NCBI RefSeq assembly: GCF_020509005.1
Contig: NC_063015.1
Span: 3,658,001 to 3,722,000, forward strand
Reading direction: 5' to 3'
Origin: Fulvia fulva
Taxonomy: Eukaryota > Ascomycota > Dothideomycetes > Mycosphaerellales > Mycosphaerellaceae
DNA length: 64,000 nucleotides
How positions within the stretch are numbered: the first letter of the stretch is position 1; each line of letters starts with the position of its first letter. The notes below the pieces were generated by a model. The model saw nothing but the letters and a program-made list of their open reading frames with translations, ran no database searches and had not been told where the DNA came from. Shown piece by piece: positions 32,768 through 44,085 of the stretch. Made by a program: the position numbers and the translations under genes.

Positions 32768-34504
32768 ATACTACTTCTACTTTGATTACGACGGTATCTT
32801 AATACGACGATATCCTATAGAATCGTTACTAGGAGGACAATTCCTCTTTAGATTCTTCGCTATCTAGTAAGTCTACTTAATAGGTGCGTACGTTATACCC
32901 CGACTCGCTAGATCGCTTATAGCGTTGTAGCCTTAGTACTAGCCGAACACTATCTAGCGACTCTCTACTCACTTCCTACCTCCTAGTATCCTCTAGAGGT
33001 ATTAATTGCGACGCCTTATCGAAGGTTAGAGACCCTCTAGACTGAATGTACTTGCGCTTTCGTACTTTCCGCTATATAAGGGCCTTATTAGACTTGCGTA
33101 GCTTACTAATCTCGCTTCGTATAAGAGCTATTTAATACGCTATCTCTCTACTCCCTTTTATAAGCTAATACACCCCTTCCTATAACGAGTTTAGCGATAA
33201 ACCTACCCGGGCACGCATTTTATTCGTTACTAGTGTCGATTAAAAGTCGAATTCTTTTGTAGTTCGTAGTGTCTTCGACTCCTAAGGGGTAGAGTCCGGA
33301 GCTAGAGGGGTTAGCGTACGTAGCTTAATATTAAGCTTGTCTATCACTACCTATAGATTAAATAGAACCAAACTAGCGCCTCTAAAGCTCGATAGGATGT
33401 TCTCCTATCTAAATATAGCGTCATAGGCTACCCGGAAGGCGCGTAGGAACTCTACCTTATCGATATAAGTAATACGCTAGCGTACTAAGCCCGAGAGCTA
33501 AGTACCGTATACCTTCTTTAAAGGCGAATAGCAACCTATATTAAATAGCTAGAGTAAGTACGAGGCGTACGATAGTATATATAGGGCCAAGATCTTATAT
33601 TCCTTATATAGATTCTAGAATGCTATCGAGTTGTAGCTCTCGTAGCTATTAATAATAAGCAGTCTCTATACCCTAGTCGTACGAGCTATAGTATACTTCT
33701 AAAAATGCTCTAGCTACCGTATACCGAACTTATTATTAGTCTAGCCGTTCTCTATTAGCTCGATTATCTAGTCTAGACCTAAGTTGCCGTCTTAGTACTA
33801 GGTACTAATATACTGTTTGCCTATAAGGATAACGTAGGGTAGGAGCGCTACTCCGTCTATATAGATAGTCTTAATTACTATTACCTATTCTCTATTACCC
33901 TATTAAATGACCTTCCTCTTTCTACTACGCCTTTCTAAACCCGTAACGACGCTCTAAGACGTAATGACACCTATTATAAACCCTATCTCGTCGAAGTTAT
34001 AGGTGTCCTAGTTAAGGATACTATACTTCTCCTTTATATTACGTATAAGTAAGAACTACTTCTTAATAACGTCTAGATCTTCTATTAGGGCTCGCTAACG
34101 ATTGTATCTACGTATTATACGAACCTTTAGCTCATAATGCCGCCTAATGAACCTGTCTGTCTAATTAAGACCCTTCTCTTATAGTAATAAATTGGCTATT
34201 GCTCGTATACTAGCCTTTAATAGCGGGAAACCTCTAAGATCTAGCTCGAGTATATACTTAAGTATCACCCTCTCTTCTAGCTCTATAAGCTTCTTCGAAT
34301 TAGGCTCGTAGTCACCCCGAGGAGGTCGTCTATTTAATCGATACCCTAGTATAGTTCGAGACGCGTCGTATACCTTTATAGTAAGTCGATTCGTAATTGT
34401 CGCGTCGCGTTTCGTAGCCTAGACAGCTAAGGTCAATTTAGCCTCGTTTAAAGACAATATACGCTATAATAGTAGTTATATAGCTATATCTATAGAAGTA
34501 GTAC

Positions 34505-34561
34505 AGTTCTTAGCAAAAGTAGCCCGCTTAGTAGTATAGCCCGCTCGGTAGTAAAGTACGT
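34505..34561 (-). repeat. Right terminal inverted repeat of the Fot1-like element
   Basis: Mirror of 32711-32767, followed by TA. Confidence 0.85.
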
Positions 34562-34563
34562 TA

Positions 34564-35097
34564 GCCCTAACAAAATTTATATCTTTAATAAGCTATGTAT
34601 ATTACTAGTTCTCTACGACGTAGAATAACTTTATCTATAGTATATTATCTAGGCCGACTTCGGTCTTAAGCTCGTTACTTTAGGCTAGGCTTAATTAAAT
34701 AATTCGCTTTCCTTAGAGAGCCGCTAGATATAACGGAATACTAATTAGTATATTTCGATAAACCTACTATTATAATTCCTCGGGTATATTTCGGACGAGC
34801 TCTCGTATCTCTAAGGTAATAGGCCGTAGTAAAAGCAGCCTTAGTAATAGCTTTGGTCTAGCGGACCTATCTCCTACTCGCTTCTTTCTTACGGCCCGTC
34901 CCTTACTTATCCTACCTTAGACTACCTCCTCGTCCTTATTACTCGACTTTAATACTTTTTTGTTCTTACGCTTAGGCATCGGCTTTACGCGTAGCTTACG
35001 CTTCGTCGCTATATTATAATTATTATCGTCTTTATCTTCCTACTCTCTAGCATTATAAACACTTGCTTTCTTAGTCTTCTATACGCGCTTCTTAGTT
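34564..35097 (-). pseudogene. Unrecognised RIP-damaged coding-like sequence
   Basis: On the minus strand one frame gives long Lys/Arg-rich phrases between stops (KRKLRVKPMPKRKNKKV, then KGRAVRKKRVGD, then ITLEIRELVRNIPEEL). Stops sit where Gln or Trp codons could have been. Family not recognised. It could be a damaged gene or another transposon. It is cut by the Fot1-like element on the left and Copia-2 on the right. Confidence 0.35.
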
Positions 35098-35102
35098 AGA
35101 GG

Positions 35103-35310
35103 TATTACGTTAGAAGTGTAGGAAGTTATTGTACGGGCTTATATAGAGTGTTTTAAAAGTAGGTTGTGTATTGTATATATCTATCTAGAATGGACAAGTA
35201 TTGCTCTTAAAGAGGCTATAGGTAACTAATCAGTCACCTGATTCTTAGTATACGTAGCCTTAAGTTTTGATAATAGGATATTGCCTATATATACGCTCGG
35301 ATCGCGAGTA
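35103..35310 (-). repeat. Copia-2 3' LTR
   Basis: tattacgttagaagtg...gatcgcga, matching 41641-41760 joined to 54352-54438. Most differences are RIP type. Its inner end (gcgagta) differs by a base or so from the outer end of the other copy (gcgaca). Confidence 0.82.
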
Positions 35311-36330
35311 CGCTAGAGTAAATGAGCTAATTCCTATATAATCGCGTGCACCCTATTATAACTACCCCCCCTACCTATAGCAGTGACGTTAGGCCCTCGG
35401 TATTACTACTACTATAGTAAGAGTAAGTCAGCTGTTTCAAGTGAAGTGAGCTAAGGTAAGTAAGGTAAGCTTTGTACCCCTTCCCTTATTCCTCACTTTC
35501 ACTACTACTATTGTTACCTATATAATAAAGTATAGAATATATAACTATTACCGGTGAGATAGCTTAGGTAATAGTCCCGTTACACGGACTTTTACTTAAG
35601 TATGTAATCATCTTACCTACCGGCAAACATCAGAGGTCCTAAGTTCAATCTAGGGGTAGCCTTAGTCCTATCGTATACTTAAACATATATTGTCGTCCGC
35701 TTAACTTATTAAATTGTCCGATAATTGCTCTATACTAAGTTATTTCGCTCCGGCGAATAGTAAGAGAGCTCGCTCTACCCCTAGGGAGTATGAGATACTA
35801 GTTAGTAGCGTAATATACTAGGCTGTCTACGATAGAGCTTGTACTATATAAGGTGTAATAGGGCTCTAATAGGTAATACCGGAGTAACGGTATCGGAAAG
35901 TTAAAAAGGTACCTTCGGGGTGCCTTGCTTTCTATACTTTTAAAGGGTATATAAGGTGCGAAAGTAGCGGATTATATAGTAACAAGGTGGTAGTGTTGTT
36001 ACTAGTAGTAAGTTAGAGGCGTTTCTCGCTTTCTAATTAGATGCGCTACTTTTGTCGCGCGCGTACGCTACTACTAGTAATAGGGGTGTTTCTCGCCCTT
36101 ACGCTATTAGCTAGTAGGAGTCCGAGAAACACCTATTAATAATAGTGCTAGGGCCGTACCGGTGAATAGTAGATGCTTTACCCTAGCTTCGTTATCGTCT
36201 ATAGTATTAGTAGCTACTAGTAGCCGTGTTTTGCGCCTACTAGCGCTTCTAGAGAGGTGTCCGTAAAGATGAAGCCGTTCGGTATTCGTTTCGAGATAAG
36301 GTAAGGCCGCTACTACGGGCTTCTTAGGCG
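35311..36330 (-). other. Copia-2 3' untranslated region, milder RIP
   Basis: No coding content seen. CpA and TpG are commoner here than in the pol region. It holds a tRNA-like segment (35551-35665) and a short repeated phrase, g[c/t]gtttctcg[c/g], near 36020, 36090 and 36130. Confidence 0.5.
35551..35665 (+). repeat. tRNA-derived (SINE-like) segment, Pol III A- and B-box-like
   Basis: tagcttaggtaatagtc resembles an A box (TRGYNNARNNG) and gtcctaagttcaatctag resembles a B box/T-loop, about 80 bases apart. Pairing of a full cloverleaf is poor. It could be a damaged tRNA pseudogene, a SINE, or chance. Confidence 0.35.
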
Positions 36331-39300
36331 TCTATTGGCCCGTTACCTCCTAATACGGCTATAGAGGGCACTAAGGTACGTAGGTCTACGCCTTCCTTAG
36401 CTATATTAAGTAGCTTAACGAAGTGCTTGTACTTCTATAGTAGAAGCAGCTTAGTCAGCCCGTCTATAGGCATGTCGTTAGTACTAAGATACTTGATCTT
36501 AATGTCTCTACGCTAGTCTCGCTATCGGAGCTAGTAGTAGTAGATATTAACGTGGCGTAGCTTCGTATTAAGCTTTTGCCCTTATTAGTTAATAAGGCGG
36601 ATAGTCTACGTATTATCGTAGTATAAGTAGGTACGCTAATTAAACTGAAGGTGTATCTTAGCGAAGACTCGTTCCTACTATATAAGCTCTAAGGCGGCTT
36701 ACAAAAGCCTAAGTAGCTTAGCCTCTATTAAGGACTTAGTAATAGTGATTTGTTTAGATGCCTTATAATCTACTAGTCTACCGAACAGTATAAAGACCTA
36801 GGTATTTAAGCTAGTCCTGTCATTATTTATGCCGTAGGACGCGTCAGATGCTCTAAAGAACTCGTAGTTACTACCGAGGTGCTCTAGTTAGCTATAAAGG
36901 CTAGTGATGTGTTTGCTAGCGCTATATATAAGGCAGAGGTTCTTAGTCTCTAGGAGATAGCGTAAGTACTAATCTATAAGCTTAAGGTGTGTCTTAGTTA
37001 GCTTAGTTAGATACTACGATAGTATAGATAAGGAAAAGGCGATATTAGGCCGCGTATGTATAGCGGCGAAGTTAAGGGATCCTATACGTTATTAGTACGT
37101 AAGGATGGCGATAGAGGTGGGTTAATGACCCTCTAGAACGGTCTAATTAAGGTGTTGATCTACTAGTACTATCGTTTTACGTACACTCGTAGATATACTA
37201 AATTTAGCGGCTAGCTTCTTAATATAGTCTTCTTAAGAGAGCTATAGTAAGCGCTTATTTCTATCGCGCGCAACCTTAATTCCTAGGAACTAGGAGAGAT
37301 TACCGAGCTCGTACATCTCGTACTTAGTAAGTAGCCGCTACTTAATATTGGTAGTATAGGCCTTATACTTACGGTAAGAGAGTATAACTAGGTCGTTAAC
37401 GTAAAAGAAGAACATAACCTTGTTATTATAGTAGATACATTCGGAGTCTGATAGGGGTACTAGTCTAAGGGAGGCTAGCGTCTCGGTTAGGGAGTTGTAC
37501 TATAATAAAGGGGACTCCTTTAGACTATAGAGGGCCTTAACTAGCTTAAGGGCGTATCTATAGGATGGCCTATCGATTCTAGGAGGTGGTTATAGATACA
37601 TAGTATATAGTAGGTCCGAGTTTAGGAAGGCGTTAATAATATCGAATTGTTCGGCTTCTAGGTCGAAGCTCGCGGCTATAGTATAGTAGAGGCGGAATAT
37701 ACTTACTAGTAGTATAGCGGCGTATATATCTAAGTGTATTCCTTACAAATCGCCTCTTACGTATAGCCTAGCCTTAAAGCTCTTTAGTATACCGTGCTCG
37801 TCTAGTTTATATTTATATACCTACTTAAGCGGTAGTAGTAGCTAAAGTCCCTCCTCTTACTAAGCATCCTAATCCTTCTCTTCCTTTGTTGCCTATCTAA
37901 ATGTGCCTATTGCTAGGGCTTTAGTAAACTCCTTAGCTATAGCTTCGATCTACTATTAGGAGAAGCGGTGTTTTATAGCGGCTCGGTAGTTAGAAGGTTC
38001 GGGCGGAAGGTCATTACGGTATATAGAGGTAGTAGTGTTGATACGCCTTAGAGGGCTATTACCTCTTCGTATAGGGCTTCGATCGCTCTTATCGCGATAG
38101 GCGCGTATTCTAGGTCGTATACCGGACATCTAGCCGATGATTATATTAGCGACTATAATCTAGTATAGTATATAGTAGAAGTAGGCCGTTCGTAGGCGCT
38201 TTCTATTCTCTATAACTATATAGTTAGACTCCTCTAGTATGTAGAGCTCTAGCTCTAGGGGGAAGAGTAGTGTATTAGACGCGTTGTATGTTAACGCGTC
38301 TTCTAGTAGTGTGAATATAAATAGATATAGCTCGCGATTAGGGTCCGTATTACCTATAATCTCCTTACGGTCTTCTACGGTAAGGGTATCTATTATCTGC
38401 TACTATAGGGTGTCGTAGTAGTTAGTAGTATTAGGTACTAACTACTATATATTGTCTTAAGTTACGTGATCTATTACGTGCTCGATTTGCCGGTCTTTTT
38501 AGTTATATATTACTAACTCGCGGTATTACGGCCAGTATAGTTCTTGCCTAAGGAGCTTTTAGTAGGCGTCTCGAGGTTATTAGGTATACGGCTACTAAGC
38601 CTATTCTTCTACCCCCTCGGCCTATACTATATCTTGCTCGTGATAAGCGATATATAGGTCGTAGTATTTTTTAGGCTCTTTAGCCGGTTCCGCTATTACG
38701 ATGTTCTCGATAGGGGTCGTATACCCTACTATTAGGCGTAATAGGTTATAGAACGTGGTCTTATCGAAGAGGACGTCCTTGACTCGTATAACCCTATCTT
38801 TTAATAGGTCCTATACGCGGTAGATGTTAGTAGAGTCGTATCCTATAAGGTAGCCTATAAGCGCTCTCTCTTAGAGTTTCTCGCTCTTACTAGGCTAATC
38901 TAGTCTATAGATAAACACGTATATAAGGGAGCTATACACTACTATATAACCTACGTTCGGAATTCGTCCTATTACTAATTCGAATAGGGTCTTCTAGCCC
39001 TTTGACTAGATAGGGGATCGCTAGAGGATGTATACCGCTACTATAGTATATTCTAGCTAAAGCTTTTCCGGCAATCGTACGTAGATACGAATAGTTCTGC
39101 TTATAGTAATGATTAGAGCTCTAGCTCTTTCTACTAGGTCCTACGTAGGCGCGTATTCCGCGGTTACGTACTATTTAATCTTGTTATTGTTAATAACTAA
39201 GCGAAACACCTTCCTAATAGCGGGCTCGTTATCGCTATAGAAGTATACGAACCTACGACTAATGAAGTTAATAAAGCTTAGTAGGCTATTAAAGTAAGCT

Positions 39301-41625
39301 AATACCGATTGCTAATCCCTGTTCTTAATAGTGAACTAGAAGTGTCTATAGGTATCTAGATCGTAGAAGTAGACGAGGTACCTATTACCGTTATAGGCGA
39401 TAGTAAATTCTACTAAGTCTATAGCTATATAGCCGTATAGGGTCATTACCCTAATAGGCTAAGACCGATTATATACCTTGTTAGCTTTACTAAGCCTATA
39501 TACTCTATAATATATAGTGAGGGGTACGCTGAGACTATCGTTAATGATCACCCCCTTAACTCTAAGCGGTAACTACTTGATACGTTTAGCGCTAATATAA
39601 CCAAAGATTTGATACTACTAGCGGCTAGAGAGCTTTCGGTGTTTAATAGGGGTCCTACTAGACGTAGCTACACCTTAAGTGCCCCTAGTGCTGTTTATAA
39701 CTACGAGAACGGTGCGGTTACTATCCTCTTAAGTAGTTAGAGATACTACGCTATTAGTAGGTTTATCGCCGATGTTTGTACCCCTACTAATAGTGCTGAT
39801 AAAGTGCGCGTTACGTATCTTTTTAGTGACCTTTAGTAGTACTAGGCCCTCTTTTATAGGCCATTAGTAAATGATAGGTGACTTAGGTAGTATAACTACC
39901 TTAAAGAAAGGGATTGTACTAGTAGGGCGGTGTAGGTCTATCAATTTAGTGTCGTTATACCATATTGAATTACTACGTCCGTACTACTAGAGTCCGGCTC
40001 TTTCTATACGTATATAAGAGATAACGTTTACATAAAAGCCTAGGTAGTAAGCTATATCTAGCAAGGTGAATAAATGGCCCCTAATTGATATATAAACACG
40101 CCCTAACGCTATAATTAGAAAGGTGGTTGTTCTAGCCTAGATTTCTAAGGTAGTAAGGCGCTCTGTAATGAACTCTACACCCTCCTAGTCATAATGATTG
40201 ATTATATAAGTGTCTGAACAGTTATTATATACCTAGCAATCCCTAAAGTTGACGCTCAACTTGCTAATTGAGCTAGAAAGAACGGTAAGGCCAATAAAGC
40301 CCTTATCGCTTAGTAATGCCTTCTTCGTATTAGTAATAGCCTTGTTACGTTCCTAGTCCTTACAATTATTACGATTCAATACGCTAAGTAGACGCTCGCC
40401 GTCGTCGCTTAAGTAGTAGTTAATAAAGTTTTTCTAGTACTTCTTCTACTACTCTAAGCGCTAATCCTTTACTAGGCGCTTGTCGGGGTTAATCACATTA
40501 TATAAGAACAGGCCCTTATAATAGGTGTCCTTAGGCTCGCCGGTAATGTTCTAGTAGCCGCTTAGCCTATTGTTATCCTTATCTTTGTTCTTATCGCCGC
40601 GGCTACTACTACGACCCTTGTTACCGCGGCTATTACTACGGTTATTACTACGGCTACTACTACGGTCACCCTCCTTTTGACTAGCACCTATAGGTACTGT
40701 TTCATCCTCTACTTCTACTAAGGTTTCTCCGGAGAAGGTTACGAAGACTAATCGACCGTTAGTTATTACTAGTACGGTGTTACGTATCTATTCGAGGTAA
40801 CGCTTAGTAAGCTTTTATAGTAACATTTTGTTACGCTTCTACTCGTTATATAGAGAAGCACCGTAGGCTAGAGCCTACTTCTACTAAATAGTAAGTAGGA
40901 AGTGTCTACTAAGGTCGTTGTACTCGGCGTAGTTATACTTAAGTATCTTAGTCTATAAAACTAACTAGTCTAAGTACTAGTTATCGATTCTACGTACGCT
41001 AGCCTTCTGAAGCCTAGATAGCTTAAGCGTGAGCTACCGCTTACGTAGTATATCGTCTAGACTATACTAATCCTTAATAGCCTAGTATTTCGCTCTAAGG
41101 GTGTTCTAGCCGTATATTAGCTCTTACCCTAGCTCTGTCGTTGTACGGATAAGGTAGGTAATAAGCTTTAATCGCGTAGTAGTAAAGATGTCGTATATCT
41201 GTTACCTTCGGTCTACGTCTATTTGTCGTAGCTTAATAAGATCTCTTAATATAGCGTCTCCTACCGTATACGCTTATTAGATTTCCTTAAACGTTAAGTA
41301 AGTAGGCTCTATTAGCTCGTTACTCAGTTAGTAAGGATCTATATACTTCTAGACATTTAAAGACTCTACGTAGAGCTCTAGCTAACGGTCAAACTTGTCC
41401 TATTAGTTATAGCTCTTTAGAACTACGGTACTCTAAGGTAGGGTACCGGTAGTTACCGGCGTCTCGGTAGTAGCTATAACTACAAAATAGGTTATAGGCT
41501 AGTAAAAGTTCTACGCGGGTTCACTAGGCCTAGGGGATACTACTATACTAGTTGTAGTAGTAGTGCTATAACAATATAAACTCTACTTTAGGGCTTCCTT
41601 ATTATAGCGAATGTTAGTAAGCGCT
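36331..41625 (-). pseudogene. Copia-2 gag-pol remnant
   Basis: Minus-strand polyprotein remains, in order from the right: gag (41600 to about 40750), a serine/glycine-rich nucleocapsid-like stretch (about 40700-40550), integrase, RT with a FYVNDLVIL box (37397-37423; the family form is YVDD), RNase H, and a closing IDGLTK box (about 36455-36475) typical of Copia RNase H ends. Stops from RIP are dense and no long ORF survives. Confidence 0.8.
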
Positions 41626-41640
41626 AACCGGGCTTATAAC
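41626..41640 (-). other. Copia-2 primer binding site
   Basis: Sense gttataagcccggtt, next to the 5' LTR edge and the same as in Copia-1. Confidence 0.6.
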
Positions 41641-41760
41641 TATTACGTTAGAAGTGTAGGAAGTTATTATACGGGCTTATATAGGGTGTTTTAAAAGCAG
41701 GTTATGTATTGTATATGTCTATCTAGAATAGACAAGTATTGCTCTTAAAGATGCTATAGG
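41641..41760 (-). repeat. Copia-2 5' LTR, inner part
   Basis: 120 bp matching the left 120 bp of 35103-35310. It is cut by Gypsy-3; atagg at 41756-41760 is one copy of the Gypsy-3 duplication. Confidence 0.85.
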
Positions 41761-42280
41761 TGTTAGGGCGAGAGCCTAGCCTATAAGATATAAGGGTGAA
41801 AGCGAGAATGTAGGTACGAAGTGTAGATACAAAAGGGTATAGTATAATTGCTATACAAAACGAAAGACGAAGAAAGCAAGAGAGGCCTAGGGAAGGCTAG
41901 ATATTTATACGCGACCGTCGCGAGTACGTGTCCCCGCATTAATAGGGCTAACCCGTACGAAGCCGCGCTTAGTAGCTTTGCTTAAAACCTTATTCTAACC
42001 TGCCCTACGTTCCGAGTCTTCTACGTGCTTCTTCTAGGGTCTAGCGTAGTCGCGGGTGCTTACGGGAGTACCGTAAGTTATATAGTTACGAGCCGAAGTA
42101 AATCTATTAAGGTTTAGTAGAGGGGTAAATTTGGAGGGCTGGGTCCCGTAGTAAATATTACGGGGTATATAATTCTTAGCGCTTATATACTAAGCTAGAC
42201 TATCACTTCTTAACGACTTCTGAGCACTCTAAGGCTCTTCTGTCCCCACCTTCTATACACTCTATAGGGAGACTATAATA
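41761..42280 (-). repeat. Gypsy-3 3' LTR
   Basis: tgttagggcg...gactataata, 520 bp, fully RIP-damaged. It has a 77-bp stretch near 42029-42110 that both Gypsy-2 LTRs lack. Confidence 0.92.
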
Positions 42281-42291
42281 GGGGGGGCTAC
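42281..42291 (+). other. Inverted 11-bp polypurine segment between two LTRs
   Basis: gggggggctac. In Gypsy-2 the bases after the 3' LTR on this strand are gtagccccccc, the exact reverse complement. Here it lies between an LTR in minus orientation and one in plus orientation. Confidence 0.85.
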
Positions 42292-42811
42292 TGTTATAGT
42301 CTCCCTATAGAGTATATAGAAGGTGGGGACAGAAGGGCCTTAGAGTGCTTAGAAGTCGTTAAGAAGTGACAGTCTAGCTTAGTATATAAGCGCCAAGAAT
42401 CATATGCCCCGTAATATTCACTACGGGACCTAGCCCTCCAAATTTACCCCTCTACTAAACCTTGACAGATTCACTTCGGCTCGTGACTATATGACTTACG
42501 GCACTCCCGCGAGTACCCGCGACTACGCTAGACCCTAGAAGAAGCACGTAGAAGACTCGGAACGTAGGGCAGGTTAGAATAAGGTTTTAAGCAAAGCTAC
42601 TAAGCGCGGCTTCGTACGGGTTAGCCCTATTAATGCGGGGACACGTACTCGCGAGGGTCGCGTATAAATATCTAGCCTTCCCTAGGCCTCTCTTACTTTC
42701 TTCGTCTTTTGTTTTATGTAGTAATTATACTATACCCTTTTGTATCTACACTTCGTACCTATATTCTCGCTTTTACCCTTATATCTTATAGGCTAGGCTC
42801 TCGCCCTAACA
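42292..42811 (+). repeat. Gypsy-4 5' LTR
   Basis: tgttatagtc...ccctaaca, 520 bp, with tataaata kept near 42664. Confidence 0.92.
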
Positions 42812-42857
42812 TTATAAAAGACTAATAAACCGTCAACCACTCGAGTCATCCTTATAG

Positions 42858-44064
42858 GTGACCACGCCACCGATAGAGGTGTTAACCTCGGTAACTAAGA
42901 CACTCTATTCTACTTTAGTAAGTGGACTAACATCCCCTTCTCGAACGCCGCTACCTTCGGTACCTAGGCAAACGCTAACCCCGACACTACCTACGCTCTT
43001 ATCAACCGTACCGTCTCCTCTTTCCGCGAGACCGCCTAGTAGGTCGAGCAAGTAAACAACTAAGTAACATACCTTTAAGGTATTATAAACACCTTCTAGA
43101 ACCTCGCCCCGTACGCCGACGATAACCGCCGCTAGCACTTCTCTAAGAAGGTTAACGACCTAGACGAGTTCGACGGTAATAAGAGCAAGTTTAAGGCATT
43201 TAAGACATAGCTTACTATTAAGCTATTAGCTAATACCGACTACTTTCCGTAAGAGAAGGACAAAGTTACGTACGTCTTCTCCCTCCTTCGGGGAGACGCC
43301 GCGGCTTAGGTATAACACTATATCGACAACGCTACGTAGACTATCGGCTGCCCGGACGTCCTCACCTTGATGCAGGACCTCCGTGCTGCCTTTGGTGATC
43401 TAGACCGTAGAGCCACCGCCCAGAACGCCATCTACAACCTCCTCTAGAAGAACAAGAGCTTCGCCGAGTACCTCGCGGCCTTTAACCGCGACATCGGGTT
43501 CACCGGCTATAACGAAGAGACCAAGAAGAGTACTCTCCGCCGTAGTTTATTAGTAGAGCTTCTTCGAGCCCTCGAGGACAAGGACGTCGGTACTATAAGC
43601 TTCCGTAAGCTCGTCGAGACCTACTAGCGCCTCGACTCTAACATAAAACATACCGCCTCTCTCCTCGCTTCCCGTTCTTAAGGTCGTTAGCCTCGTAGTC
43701 CCGGAAGCTACTTCGCTACTCTACTAGGCGCCGCCGCTCCTACGGCTCTCCCTCCCGTCTCTATAGGTGACGCTATAGATCTTAGCGCTAGTACCGCCGT
43801 CCCTCGAGTCTAGGGCCTCGTTAACGGTAAGCTTACTCCCGAAGAGAAGCTTCGCCGTCGCTAGGCCGGACTCCGTACCTACTACGGCGGTCTAGGCTAT
43901 ATCGTAGCTAACTGTCCGTAGCTCGCTACCCGTAACGCCCGTAACCCGGTTCGCGGCGCTATCGGCGCTATCGAGCCTACTCCTACTGCTCCCGCTAAGT
44001 AGGAAAAAGCCTAGGTCTTCCTTATCGACGCGATGAAGACTAAGAACAACGTTTACCGAAAGTA
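42858..44064 (+). pseudogene. Gypsy-4 gag remnant
   Basis: Aligns with Gypsy-2 gag. The start ATG is now ATA (42857-42859 region), and TAG/TAA replace Gln and Trp codons. The TAG at 43337-43339 matches the one in Gypsy-2 gag. From about 43340 to 43510 many CpA and TpG sites survive. Confidence 0.85.
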
Positions 44065-44085
44065 AAGAGAGGAAAGAAGTTGAGG

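Larger units (their letters stand above)
32711..34561 (-). mobile_element. Fot1/pogo-like Tc1-mariner DNA transposon, RIP-damaged
   Basis: 1851 bp bounded by inverted repeats of about 57 bp. The left repeat reads acgtgctttactaccgagcg and continues inward, and its mirror ends at 34561. A TA lies on each side (32709-32710, 34562-34563). On the minus strand the transposase catalytic block reads NFDEIGF (about 33988-34008), the hallmark of the pogo/Fot group. RIP stops are dense, so the transposase is dead. Each repeat contains two [ga/ct]gcgggctac-type subrepeats. Confidence 0.88.
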
